The notes: generated by a model from the sequence alone, not told the origin. DNA of 20,360 nucleotides from Gracilariopsis chorda (GCA_003194525.1 NBIV01000472.1:1-20360), one strand, 5' to 3'; shown: positions 9,568 to 19,036, counted from the stretch's first letter. Numbers and translations: made by a program.

Positions 9568-10460
9568 TTCGTCAACGTTGAACCTCGGAAAAATGCAGAC
9601 GGTTTTATCGAATTCCCTCTTATACTGACGTTGGGTTTGTGTAGGTTTCGTCCGAGCGGAGATAGGGCATCCCGAACTCCAGCTATGTTTTACCGTTCTA
9701 CTTGCGCCACGAAGGCTTTTTCCAGTTCGTGCTCGGGGATGGCCGTCAGGAATTTCTCGAATTGGAGACTGGGCGTCTGCTGTGAGAGTACCAGACCGAA
9801 TGGCATGGTGCCCGTTGTCCTATGTACTCGCATGTTAATAATATGCATATGTTAAGAGTTGCATGTATTCGTGCCATTTGGTCTGATGCTATGGCACGTA
9901 ATGGCGAAGACGTTCGAAGAGTGTCTTATTGAACCCTTTGGCTTTCCCTTTTTTTTGCGAGTGGTAAGCCGTAGCGGTCAAGTGCTTCCTGCCCATCATG
10001 CTTCACACCACTCCGAAGAACTTTGAGACGAATTGAATTCCATTGTCGGTCAGCAGGTAGGTACTCCGTACACGTAAGCCCAGTATTCGAGAAAATCTTG
10101 GGCTACGGCTGCGGTTATAGTAGACGTCAGGGGGTCCGCTCTGGAAAACTTCGTGAACCAATCGATAATGACCAGTATATACTGCTGGCTCTTCGCAGAC
10201 TTGGTAATCGGGCCGAGGATGTCCATGGTGACGGATACAAGCGAGCACGGTGCGGTAAATGGATTCAAGAGCTTATGATGGCAATAGCAGCTCCCATTTA
10301 CAGAGAAGCAGTTGCAACAATTCCATACGGCCTAAAATACGTCACGGGTCATCCTCGGCCAGTATTAGTCCCGTTGCACCGTGGAATACATCTTTGCTGC
10401 CCTGCATTGTCTAGCAAACCGCGGGTATTGGTACCGGTATAATAGCCTGCTCTGCAAAGC
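9568..10460 (-). pseudogene. Ty3/gypsy integrase remnant, catalytic Glu replaced
   Basis: The zinc-binding end is at about 10,440-10,290: KMYSTVQRD, a stop, YWPRMTRDVF, a stop, then a C-x2-C pair in NCCNCFS. The core follows at 10,268-10,050 (TMDILGPITKSAKSQQYILV, with the first catalytic Asp). It then changes frame to LLTDNGIQFVSKFF (second Asp, about 10,010-10,050). Further on are AYHSQ and GKAKGFNKTLFERLRHYV (about 9,905-9,960). In the family this last stretch has Glu where this copy has Lys (GQAERFN-like to GKAKGFN), so the DDE triad is broken. HRTTGTMPFGLVLS (about 9,800-9,840) matches the conserved end of the core. Several stops and one frameshift also rule out function. Confidence 0.82.
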
Positions 10461-11290
10461 TTCTGGTACGTACCACTGGACAGCTCCATAAAGCGGAGCT
10501 TTCCATATCAATACCACGTTCCGGTTTATGTCGAATAAGCAACTGCCCTCTCTGACTTGGGCCCATACGGATTTTAATAGGGAATCATTCTCCTGTTCCC
10601 ACAGAACTCCTCTACCGTATTCGCGGTTACTTCCTGTATCTCGTCATTGAGGTCGAGTACTGCTGGAAGTCCTATCCTGTTCGGTTGGTCCTATGGCCAG
10701 TCCACTATTACGTTATCTTCTTTACCGCCCCGAAATATCATAGCCAGGTTGTATTTGTTCTCCGTCCCAGTCGTAGTGTCCGTCATCATGCACGGTACTT
10801 CATCCTCCAGTTGTTCTGTATCTTCTCCATCTGTACGGACTCTAGGAAGCCCATCTGCCGCTGGCTGTTTCACTCCACGTCGGTGAAGTACGTCGAATTA
10901 ATACTCAATGCGACGAACTCTCTATCTCCCCATCCGTACAGACACATCTGCCAGGTTCAGAATCAGTGGTTAAGCATGATGCTTTGTAACGGAGTGTGAA
11001 CCACGTGCCTATCATGTACTATCAGAGATGTAGAATGGCCTAGACGACGGTCCAACATTCCCGTTCGGTGGTGTTGTAGGCCTGCTCGGAAGTTGTTAGT
11101 GAGTGGCTGCAATAACCGATTGGGCGAAGTTCGCCCTCAGGCTGCTCCTGGAGCAGTCAGCATCCGACTTGGGTATCACCAACGTCCGTGTCCAGGATGT
11201 ACCTATGACTAATTCGGGGCATTGGCAATATAGGCAGGCGTATGAGCCGTTGACGTAACTCTTCAAAGGTCTCTTATTCTGTACTGGTCA
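10461..11290 (-). pseudogene. Ty3/gypsy RNase H remnant and connection to integrase
   Basis: RNase H removes the RNA strand during reverse transcription. The minus strand from about 11,290 reads FETLTSTE, a stop, ETFEELRQRLIRLPILPMPR. Then comes HRYILDTDVGDTQVGC (with the first catalytic Asp), a stop, LLQEQPEGELRPIGYCS, and TTERECWTVV with a stop in place of the family Trp. The usual Asp-His segment (FTLRYKASCL) has lost Asp-His. The connection (VKQPAADGLPRVRTDG, near 10,850) is clear but in another frame. The 10,873-10,691 frame (TDGEDTEQLEDEVP) is the linker toward integrase. From 10,690 to 10,461 only weak linker-like sequence remains. Confidence 0.78.
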
Positions 11291-12880
11291 GAGTCTCGAA
11301 CTGGAATGGCTGGTCCTTTCCAGTTTCCAATTAAGCATGGTAGAAATGCCCACAAATCCCTCTGTAAACCCGCAAAATACGTTACATAGGCTGGAGAACG
11401 ACAAAATCTCGGTCTGGTTGGTGGGTGGTTTTGCTTTTCGCAAATCGTCGCAAGCTTTACTGGATACTTGCAATTTGCCCAGGTGGATAATGTCACAAAG
11501 GTTGTCGAACGCGTAGTGAAAGAAGTAGCACTTCTCCAACCATGCTGTAAATCTGGCCGAGGTGAGTAGTTCCAGTACGGTCCGTACGTGTCCGAAGTGC
11601 TATTCAAAGAATCAGGAAAATATAATGACATCTTCCAGACAAACTAGGGTGAACTGCCTTTCAACGCGTGATAAGATGATGTACAACGTCCTCTGAAAGG
11701 TAGCAGGTGCATTCATGACACCTGATGGCATTCTAATATAACGAAATAGGCCCATGTGGGAGGTAAAAGTTGTCTTATCTCGGTCGGACTCGTCAACTTC
11801 GCATTGCCAGTAACCATTATTGGCATTAAAACTAGTGAATACCACTGTGTCTCCCAGGGATTCTATGCACTTATCCCTTCTTGGTGTGGGGTGAATATTC
11901 CGGACGATCATTGCATTGAGGTGGCGGTACTAGATACAGAAGCGTAGAGGGCTATTCTTTTTTGGCGCGAAGACCACTGGACCTGCCCATTCTGCGGATA
12001 ACGGCTCCATTACACCTGCATGGAGTTGCTTTGTTATCTCTTCTCTTTCTAGTTCTCTCCATTTCTGTCCTGTCCATGAAGGCATCTGGAAGATGGTTTT
12101 TGTACCTCCTTCCAGTTGTATTTGTGATACAGTGAGATCTGACCACATGAACAGTGGAACGCGCACTGGACCAATTGGTGAGTGTGCCACGTGGGTTACA
12201 GTGGCTAACTAATTAATTTCCTAATTTATTTCATTATTTTAGATAGGTAATGGCTCCCTGCTACAGTGGTGTGGGGCCAGGCCACGAGGGTCAGCCCTAA
12301 CGAATGCCACGTAGCCGAGTGCACCTGGGGTTGAGCCTCGCTTACCGTTAAGATGGGTGCAGCGCTCCCCAGCCAAGCATGGTAAATGCAAGTACCTCTT
12401 GGCTCAGTGTGATACCAACTGGTTTCTACAGTCAAAGTCTTGGTTTAGCTAAGACTATTCAGGCTTTACTAACCCGTGTGCGCCGTACTACCAACATTAC
12501 CAATTGGTTCCAGTAAGTTCGCCTGTTTATCTCGCGCCCCTAGTGGTTTGGTGCTGCCACACCCATTCGGTTACCCAATTTCCACCTTTCAGGTCGAGCC
12601 CTCGTCGCATTCCCGCCAATGGTTTTCCAAACGACTTACACCCTTGGTACTTGACACCCCATTGGTTGTACCACAGTATGCAGTGTTTGCCGATTGAGAT
12701 GTACCCCAAGTGTGCATCCCACCGGCCCGCAAACGGTTCAGGTAAGTCATCAATGATTTTCCGTTCGGTCTCATATTCCATATTGTTTGTCCAATCCTCA
12801 GCCTGGACCGTATCGGACTTTTGATCCTGCTTCGTTTGAAGGGAATTAGCTCCCCTTCTCTTAGTTTCGTCTTCCTCCAT
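11288..12880 (-). pseudogene. Ty3/gypsy reverse transcriptase remnant, catalytic Asp residues lost
   Basis: The N-terminal part is at 12,880-12,676 (IIDDLPEPFAGRWDAHLGYI). After the solo LTR it resumes at 12,117-11,930 (EREEITKQLHAGVMEPLSAE, then GPVVFAPKKN). The frame crosses a stop where the family has Asp in RFCIDYR, then continues to 11,615 with HLNAM and SLGDTVVFTSFNANNGYWQC. The palm motif A Asp is Asn (FNANNGYWQ). The YLDD-type motif is CLED (about 11,630-11,641). The thumb continues in another frame at 11,539-11,288 (HLGKLQVSSKACDDLRKAKP). Two catalytic substitutions, a stop, a frameshift and the LTR insertion make it inactive. Confidence 0.85.
12123..12675 (-). mobile_element. Solo LTR, 553 bp, family B
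   Basis: Read on the minus strand the element starts TGTGGT and ends ATCACA, giving inverted LTR-type ends. The 5-bp flanks are CATAC (12,676-12,680) and AATAC (12,118-12,122), matching at four of five positions. Removing the element and one flank (558 bases) joins the RT frame in phase and gives the family spacing His-x-Ile-x-Leu-x-x-Gly-Thr-Lys. A 339-bp core bracketed by ACCAATTGGT (12,170-12,179 and 12,499-12,508) is shared, inverted, with 31-369. The AT-rich AATAAA-type segment lies near 12,210-12,250. Orientation is taken from the match to the copy at 1-417 and from AATAAA. Confidence 0.65.
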
Positions 12881-12889
12881 GAATGTGGA

Positions 12890-13570
12890 TTGAGAAGCTA
12901 AGGCAACCGAGGCGGGTATCGCAAGGCCAACAATGGGGTTTTCTGCCAGATGGATGGGTGCATGTCCGGAATTAGAAATGAGTACTCAATAGGGCCATTT
13001 TGATAGAAGTTCTACAATTCCGTTAGCCATGTGCATCATAGGTATTTTGACAGTCTAAGAATTGAGTTGGAGGAATGAAAGTTCTTCAATGCTTGTGGTT
13101 ACTTGAACTTCCGCTTGGATCATAGGCCGTAAAATAATAGTTAGGAGTACTGGGGTCTTGTTCGAGATCGAGTTGTCTGTTCTCGGGAAAGACTGGTGAG
13201 ATTTATTGGTTCGAAACAATGCGGTTGCTGAAAAGTAGGGCAACTGGTCGGCAACGGTGGAGAGCAAATTGTTTCCGTTGTGGTTATATGGCCGCCACGT
13301 GCTTGTCAATGAACGTTATTCCCAATAAGCACGGCGTGGCCAGGTTGGTGGAAGCCAGGAAATAATCCCACACTACTAAGTTACGGACTTGGATAAAAAG
13401 GCAGATGACTCCCAAAGTCCGCATAAGATTACGAAAGGCATCCGTTGTATTTGGTTGCAGCTTCGTTAGCAGCTTTGACTGCCATCCAGGCAGAAGAGCG
13501 TTCGCATGGATAAGGTTCGATTACGTGCCGGTGTCCAAGAGGGCAGTGCCCGGGAATTGTATTTGATAGT
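12890..13570 (-). pseudogene. Ty3/gypsy aspartic protease remnant and protease-RT linker
   Basis: The active site reads FPGTALLDTGT, a stop, SNLIHA, with the catalytic Asp-Thr-Gly intact at 13,524-13,535. The flap and C-terminal part follow (TNLATPCLLGITFIDKHVAA, about 13,340-13,275), matching the family Leu-Leu-Gly-x-x-Phe motif. The linker region, in shifted frames, is also typical: PVLLTIILRPMIQAEVQV (about 13,120-13,170), MANGIVEL (about 13,020-13,035) and VLISNSGHAPIHLAENPIVG (about 12,930-12,990). The stop directly after the active site and several frame changes make it inactive. Confidence 0.72.
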
Positions 13571-13920
13571 CAGAACAGACCAAGAAGCGGACTTTGAAAT
13601 GCGCTCTGCTGAACAGTACTACGGGGTCGGTCGCGGGCTCTTGGTTGCAGTCCATACGGTCGTCATTTTTTTGATTCGGCAGTCCCAAATCGGATTTACT
13701 ATGAGGCTGCCCGGCTTCTTTCATGACGTTTTCTGGCCTTGGAAGGTGGGTGGCCTCTACGCACGCTCATGGAAGCTTTCTGGAGCGGGAGCCGTGTCGT
13801 CGCTCAGTCACCAGCCTGAGTGACACACCTTGTATTCCCGGTCTTTCTTGAAGTTGCGGTTGGATTTGAGGCTGACCCTGACTCACACCCACAGTAGCCC
13901 GTGTGGATCCGGCGTTGCTA

Positions 13921-14970
13921 GCGCTATCGGTTTGGCTTATTGGAAACTAGTAATACCCTTACTCTCGGCATGTGATATAATATGATTCCTTTGCAGCCAA
14001 GAGGGGAGCACGTATTGCCTGTGCTAACATCATACAATGGTCCAGTTCCCGAGAGCGGCAAATCTGACACGGTTTGTTCAATAACCGTGCAAGTATGGGT
14101 GCTGAACCTCTCGCTGGTGCGGAAAACCAAAGCGCCCGAGAGAAATGACACGTAGTGGAGGTTAGTGTAGTGGCAGGAAAGGGTACGCTGCTACCGCTCC
14201 CGACCGCAAACACTTGGCCATCCGCTACTTCTCACTCATTCTCGTCCGAGTGGATCTCTACGCTCATCACTGGTGAGCGTAAGTCACTGGGTTGAGTTGG
14301 CAGAGAGTCCGTGTGGATTGACCATTGTCTGGCAGCACGGAGCGTGTTGCCTTACGAGTCCGTGTATTGAGATAACGCGTTCAGCGTGATGTGCAGGTGA
14401 GTTGTCAGATGATTTTTGACTTTTGACCGTATGGCCAGCAGCAACTTCTCCAAAAAGATGGACTTTAAACGTCGATATGAGAACACGTTCTGGCAATGGA
14501 GATCTTTATCACAGAGCGTCTGGGGGTTATTCCGTTTCCGACATACCAGATGAATGCCGATAGGTCGTCACTTTGGCGTCTGCGTCTGCGATAACCTCGG
14601 CGGTCGCATATGTAGTCAACAGAAATCTGACCACTTCTGGGTACATGCGCAACTTTTCCTGTTTACGGAAATCGACCATGTGGGTTTCTCCCGTCGTACG
14701 GGACAGAACCAGTGCATGCGCAGGTCCGGTCAAATAGAACTGTAAGCACCAAGAGCGGCTCCCTCTGGTACCTCTTTGTGGTTTGATGCGGTCTCACACC
14801 GCTGTGAAAAGCACAGTATGGCAATGCAATGGGGACCGACACGGAAAACGGGCGCCGTTAGAGCTGAACATCCAGCTTCGTATGGAAGCGGCCAATCTTT
14901 TTGGAAACACGGGCATCATACTGTGCGGATTTCTTGAGATATGACCTGTACGTCGGTGTTCTCGTTGTGC
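13921..14970 (-). pseudogene. gag: Ty3/gypsy Gag remnant
   Basis: The frame 14,733-14,527 contains EVVRFLLTTYATAEVIADAD and ends SSGMSETE, which resembles the capsid region of fungal and protist gypsy Gag. Near 14,090-14,040 is KPCQICRSRELDHCM. This looks like a decayed C-x2-C ... H-x-C knuckle of the kind found before protease in this lineage; the His/Cys spacing is not intact. The start is uncertain: a basic stretch (ARVSKKIGRFHTKLDVQL) lies at about 14,860-14,920. Between 14,500 and 14,160 the frames are heavily broken. Between 13,900 and 13,570 the sequence is poorly conserved Gag-protease linker. Confidence 0.55.
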
Positions 14971-15237
14971 TAGTTTGGCATTCAAAAGGCAAAAAAATAA
15001 AATGAACGAATAACGACTCTTCAAACCCAATTTTGAACGAATCAAATTTCTCAAAATAATTCCATACATAGCTCAGAGCTAGTTTGCTTGGGACAAAAGA
15101 CTAGCAGTATACTAGACATTTCCCAGTTTCTTTGGAGGTAAAACTGGCGCCAGACTCCACTAATATCTACCCTCTCAGGAGCACGTGGAATGCAAATCTT
15201 ACTGGTCCTGAGCGAGTGCCCCTTCAAATAGCAAAAT
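14971..15237. other. Probable 5' leader zone of the gypsy element; no gene
   Basis: Going outward from Gag, this stretch holds AT-rich sequence and then the 10-bp palindrome CTGGCGCCAG (15,144-15,153). On the minus strand it is preceded by ATATTAGTGGAG. A 5' LTR end and primer-binding site would be expected about here, but neither is proven. Confidence 0.3.
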
Positions 15238-15264
15238 AGAATAGATAGAATAGATAGAATAGAT
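15238..15264 (+). repeat. 9-bp tandem repeat, three exact copies
   Basis: The unit AGAATAGAT occurs three times without change at 15,238-15,246, 15,247-15,255 and 15,256-15,264, with partial units on each side. It lies at the boundary between the decayed gypsy element and the pyrimidine-rich right-hand block. Confidence 0.9.
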
Positions 15265-15489
15265 ACATAGCGTTTACATAACCAAATAGCTTTGGACTTC
15301 TATCACCCGTTGCCCGACCTGCTCCCTGCATCGCATGCTCTACCCCACGCCTTACGAAAAGACGCTCTGCAACACATGCACCACCTCATCTACGTGCGCC
15401 ACAATATTACGCTCCCCGATATCCTACTCCGCCACCACCCTCCCTTCTCTCTTTCCAAGCATCCCGTTCTCCGTTCTCCTTCCCCCGCC

Positions 15490-16698
15490 ATGATACCCTG
15501 TTGCCATCCCCGTTGCACCTTCTATGGCCGCACCGCGTTCTCTCTCCAGAGTCACCAACGCAGGTGCCCTCATCGACTCACCCCCGACAAACGCCGTTCC
15601 TCCTCCGCCAACGCTCCCGTCCAGTTCCCTCCGAGGACCAAGCGACGAGAATCCGTTCTAAACCTCTCCACCATTCCTCCTCCCACTCCCTCACACCGCC
15701 CCTCCGACAACGTCCCCTTTGCCAAAGATGAATTCTATCCCATCCAACAGGCCTCCTTTTCCCTCCAAACACAAGACGCACACCACATGGCAAGTCACGC
15801 CCTATGTTCAGTCTCCTCCTCAAACCCACCTCCCCATACGTCGTCCCAATCCCCCTCCCCTCTCTTCAACAACCCCCATCTCGAGCAACTCGTCCTCTGC
15901 ATCTCCTCCATCGCTTCCTCCTTCAGCACACGCAAAGCCAACGAACTCATCTCCCTTCTCAACCATCCAGACTTCTCCAAGTCATCCTTCCAGAAATCCA
16001 TCTCCTCCGCAAAGCAGTGCCTCGCACTCCAAGAACACCTCATCAAGGGACGTATCATCTCCACCAGTTTTCTCCCTCTCACAATCTCCGACGAGCACAA
16101 CTCCTTCTCCGCAACTGTCTTCCAAAAAGGCGCCATAGACGTCCCGCAACAACTCGCTCTCGCACACTTCAACAACATCATCTTACAACGCGTGTCCCAA
16201 TCTTCACCTTACTCTTCTTTAACCCCCGCCTTCGCCCATCCTATGGCCACGGCATTCGGAAACGAAGTTGTTCCTGTCCTTAAACAGGCCATCACGTAGT
16301 GCCACATCAATGATATCGTCTGGCACACCCCCGAAACAACCGGTTTGGAATCATTCGTCGGTCCCGTCCAGTTAAACTCTGATACGTCTGTAACCTCACT
16401 CAAAGGCTCCTCCATCACATCCTACCCCCTTCACATCACCGTTCTCATCCTCTCCGACGCATTCCACCGAAAGTGTGTCTGCCAAAACCTCACCCTACTC
16501 GGATAACTCCCAACTTTCTTCTCCCCCTCTTCCTCCGCCGGCGACGGGTACTCCATCCCACATTCGTCCTCCAACATCCCACGCGAAACAAGAATGGCCC
16601 TCATTCATCGCGCCATCTCCGCAATCTTCCGTTTCGAATGTATCCACAGCACTACCTTCGCTTCTCTACTCCCATTCATAGCTATTAAACGCGGATAA
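15490..16698 (+). pseudogene. Plavaka/KDZ-like transposase with N-terminal C2HC finger
   Basis: One frame is open from 15,271 to 16,698 with only two stops (TAG 16,297-16,299, TAA 16,504-16,506). The ATG at 15,490 is chosen because it directly precedes a finger, C5-x3-C9-x12-H22-x3-C26, and residues before it look unconstrained. A Pro/Ser/Thr-rich linker (about residues 30-130) follows, then a helical region (about residues 135-270). Beyond the first stop the frame reads FVGPVQLNSDTSVTSLKG, then SYPLHITVLILSDAFHRK, then LLG, the second stop and LPTF. This matches the Plavaka-type core: Ser-Asp-x-Thr, Tyr-Pro-x-x-x-Thr, Arg-Lys, Leu-Leu-Gly-Tyr-Leu-Pro. The rest of a transposase (which would be several hundred residues longer) is missing after 16,698. 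The family call is from remembered motifs, not a search. Confidence 0.55.
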
Positions 16699-16771
16699 CC
16701 GTCATCGCAACCTTCATTCTCCAATTCTTCATGATGTAGTTCTCTCAGCCTCTCCCACGCCACCCCAAGTA

Positions 16772-17824
16772 TTATCTCCACCGCAAGCCGAAGATACTCC
16801 CCGTACAACTAGAAAATAACAACTGCCTTCTTCCTCCATGCCCCATATCTGTGTACATTGCTGTCAAAACAAATCCGATCCACGCATCCAAACGAGCCAA
16901 ATGCATCACTGTCCCATCAACGTACTCCATCTTTCCTTCCCTTTCCGTCCCCACCTCATATTCCGTGAATTCTTCCAACACTTCCACCGCAGCCCCGTTC
17001 TTGAAGTACATGCCCTCTTCACTAAACTCCCTAAGCCGACCAGCAACCTGAAATCCAGAGTACGTAAGATCCTCGATTGTTCTCATCCTCCAAGAACATA
17101 AACTACCGCTCTTCGCCTCCCCATCCCCCTTCAACTTCGTCTTTGCTTCCTCTAACTGTTTCTTCAACTCAATGTCCAGCCCCGTCCCCTCTCGTGGTCT
17201 CACACGTCTGGCGATCAAGTCATATCCAAGCAACGAAATCATTTTGTCCGGTGCCGCACGCTTCCGAATCCCAATCACATCACTCAACTTCTGCTTCATA
17301 CGTTGCCTCAAACACCTGTCCGCAACAACCTCCCGCACGCATTGATCCTTCCTACCCGCATCACTAATCGACTGCCATCTTTCCCCCTCAATCTCAACGC
17401 CAACCAAGTACTTCAATTGGTCATTACTTCCTCCTCGCGACGAAGGCGTGTACGACCTCATCTCAGACGCCATCTCAAACGGACATCGAGGCACAATTTC
17501 CTTTCCTCCGACGAGAAACACACTCCACTCTCTTCCTTTCCCCAATACTTTGCATCGATTCTTCCAGTTTCTTTCCACACCCTCCGAAGTAAAACAAAAC
17601 TCCGATACCTCCACCTTCGTATAGTACAACAACCTATCATAAGAACTCTCTTGCACATCAACTACATACTTCCTACGCCCTCTCAAGCCATTTTCACCTT
17701 CAGATCCCTTTCTCTTCCCTCTTCCCACCTTCATCCATTCTCGTAAGCTATCTCTCAATATATTCTTCTCGCTCATCTCTTCTCTCATCCTCTTCAGTTC
17801 CTCTCGCGTCAGCTTCAGCGACAT
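16772..17824 (-). CDS. Unrecognised 350-aa protein, open C-terminal part of a longer frame
   Basis: This is the longest uninterrupted frame in the window. It runs from the first ATG (17,822-17,824) to a TAA at 16,772-16,774, and the same frame stays open upstream to 17,899. I do not recognise the family. The start is an amphipathic helix likely to form a coiled coil (LTREELKRMREEMSEKNILR), then a basic patch (VGRGKRKG). The main part is mixed and globular-looking, for example EVSEFCFTSEGVERNWKNR, GREWSVFLVGGKEIVPRCPF, DQLKYLVGVEIEGERW and ARLDAWIGFVLTAMYTDMG. Composition is balanced, unlike the low-complexity antisense of the pyrimidine-rich strand. It converges on the transposase frame with 73 bases between the two stops. 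Gene ends may continue in another frame at 16,808-16,605. No function is claimed. Confidence 0.55.
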   Translation of the reverse strand: MSLKLTREELKRMREEMSEKNILRDSLREWMKVGRGKRKGSEGENGLRGRRKYVVDVQESSYDRLLYYTKVEVSEFCFTSEGVERNWKNRCKVLGKGREWSVFLVGGKEIVPRCPFEMASEMRSYTPSSRGGSNDQLKYLVGVEIEGERWQSISDAGRKDQCVREVVADRCLRQRMKQKLSDVIGIRKRAAPDKMISLLGYDLIARRVRPREGTGLDIELKKQLEEAKTKLKGDGEAKSGSLCSWRMRTIEDLTYSGFQVAGRLREFSEEGMYFKNGAAVEVLEEFTEYEVGTEREGKMEYVDGTVMHLARLDAWIGFVLTAMYTDMGHGGRRQLLFSSCTGSIFGLRWR

Positions 17825-19036
17825 CTTTAGGCTGCAGTGGTCACCTTTGATCTGTCCGAGTTCTGCCCTCAATATATTGACCTTCTCAACTAACGAAGAT
17901 CAAGAAATCACACCGATGTCATCATTTCCTGCATCTCCCAAAACATTGACAGGCAGGCTTCGCTCGTCAGCAGGTTCACTTGGCGACCGATGAACAATTC
18001 ATTTTCTCTCTCGCATGCCTTCCAGAGTCTGCGGCGTTCTGCTTCCTCTATCACTTTCCAAGTTTTCAGCCATTTGCACCTTTCGCGTCCGCACGAGTGT
18101 GCTTGTACGGTCTCCGCTTGTCGATGTTTCCTGTATTCCATCCGTCGCTCTGACCACTTCTTCTACTTCTCGCGTTTCCTTTAAATTAGAGCGGCGTCCC
18201 ACTCCTTCGTTTATCATATCTCTCGCCCATCTCTCCTTCACAATGTGATCCTCTTCGTCCCCATCACTGTGTTCCAAAGAGACATTTACCTCTCCTACAT
18301 CTCGGTTTCCACTTGGGGCCCCACCTCTCTTCAGCGCACCTGCCTCTTCTATTTGTTTCCTTCCGGGCATATCTTCACCCTTATTTCGGTGTTCGAACAG
18401 CGCATTTCCTTTCAACCCTCCCTGATCAGTTACCTCTTCTGTTCTTCGACCAACCAACCCTTTTTTTACCCTCCATTCTACCGCCCGACCCAGGCATAGA
18501 TCGCTGTCCCCGAACCGAATCTCTCCCGCCTGCTATATGCGCATGGGCATCAGCCTTCAAATTCTCACTCGTCGTACGCTCACTCGTCGTGCGCTCCGAT
18601 CCGACGTTCTTTGCCCACCTCTCCCCCCTCTCTTCGAAGCACCTTCTCCTGACCTCCTCCCCGATAATCCGCTCCTGGGAACACATGATTTCGCTTTCGT
18701 TCCACTCGCGGGTCGCTCCTCAATAGCCTTCCGCCGCGTCTTAGCCGCACTCGCCCCACTACCCCTTCCTAGGCCTCGCTTCTTTCCCTTCGGCGCGATT
18801 CTTGGAGTCAAAACTCTTGCAAAAGTGGCTAGTGACGCTCTGGGTTGGCGCACGCCATGTGATTTTCCGGGAAAATCTCGCCACCTGATGCGCACAAAAA
18901 TCTTTGCTTTTTGTGAAATCTTGAAAATACAATCCTCGATGGTACCGAAAATGGACGTTTCTGTGTCACATCTATATCGCTTTGTATCTAATATCTCTAC
19001 TGAAAAATAATATTGTTCTAAGTTAGGACTAGACAT
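17825..19036 (-). pseudogene. Upstream part of the same minus-strand frame, interrupted by stops
   Basis: The frame of the 350-aa protein extends upstream through 19,036 (ATG at 19,034-19,036), interrupted by TGA 17,900-17,902, TGA 17,999-18,001, TAG 18,533-18,535 and TGA 18,557-18,559. Four stops in over 400 codons, with no frameshift needed, argues that this was one coding frame. Content is Arg/Gly/Ser/Lys-rich near 18,560-18,830 (PRIAPKGKKRGLGRGSG), then acidic (LEHSDGDEEDHIVKERW, about 18,245-18,295), then polar (VVRATDGIQETSTSGDRTS). The region from 18,880 to 19,036 is AT-richer and may be leader rather than coding. An in-frame 15-bp tandem duplication lies at 18,566-18,595. Introns cannot be excluded. 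Confidence 0.42.

Larger units (their letters stand above)
9069..14970 (-). mobile_element. Decayed Ty3/gypsy chromovirus-like retrotransposon
   Basis: Read on the minus strand, the order is Gag, protease, RT, RNase H, integrase, chromodomain, which is the Ty3/gypsy (chromovirus) order. All domains can be recognised but every one is damaged. A 553-bp solo LTR of family B sits inside the RT region. The element's own LTRs could not be identified on either side. A palindrome CTGGCGCCAG at 15,144-15,153 lies where a primer-binding site might be, but it is not proven. Confidence 0.8.

Noticed and set aside
9400..10442. Plus-strand frames of 139-151 codons at 9,400-9,855 and 10,023-10,442, and a 151-codon frame at 8,880-9,335
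   Set aside because: They lie antisense to clear minus-strand integrase and chromodomain sequence or in unassigned DNA, and their translations show no domain.
12123..12675. Interpretation as a MITE with TA duplication (TACAGTG-like ends) or as a Mutator-like element with a 9-10 bp duplication
   Set aside because: The TGTGGT...ATCACA ends with 5-bp flanks restore the RT frame with family spacing, and similarity to the copy at 1-417 stops exactly at TATCACA, so an LTR explains more.
15144..15153. CTGGCGCCAG palindrome as the primer-binding site of the gypsy element
   Set aside because: The position is plausible, but no LTR end or second LTR could be matched, and the palindrome itself limits the evidence.
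15578..16418. Minus-strand frames at 15,578-15,829, 15,795-16,181 and 16,209-16,418
   Set aside because: They are antisense to the plus-strand zinc-finger/transposase frame. Their composition (Trp, Cys, Arg, Met-rich) is that of shadows of a pyrimidine-rich coding strand.
16772..19036. TGA reassigned as a sense codon, because three of four stops in the long frame are TGA
   Set aside because: The same window has TAG, TAA and TGA breaking recognisable retroelement domains, and each stop here can arise by one C to T change.
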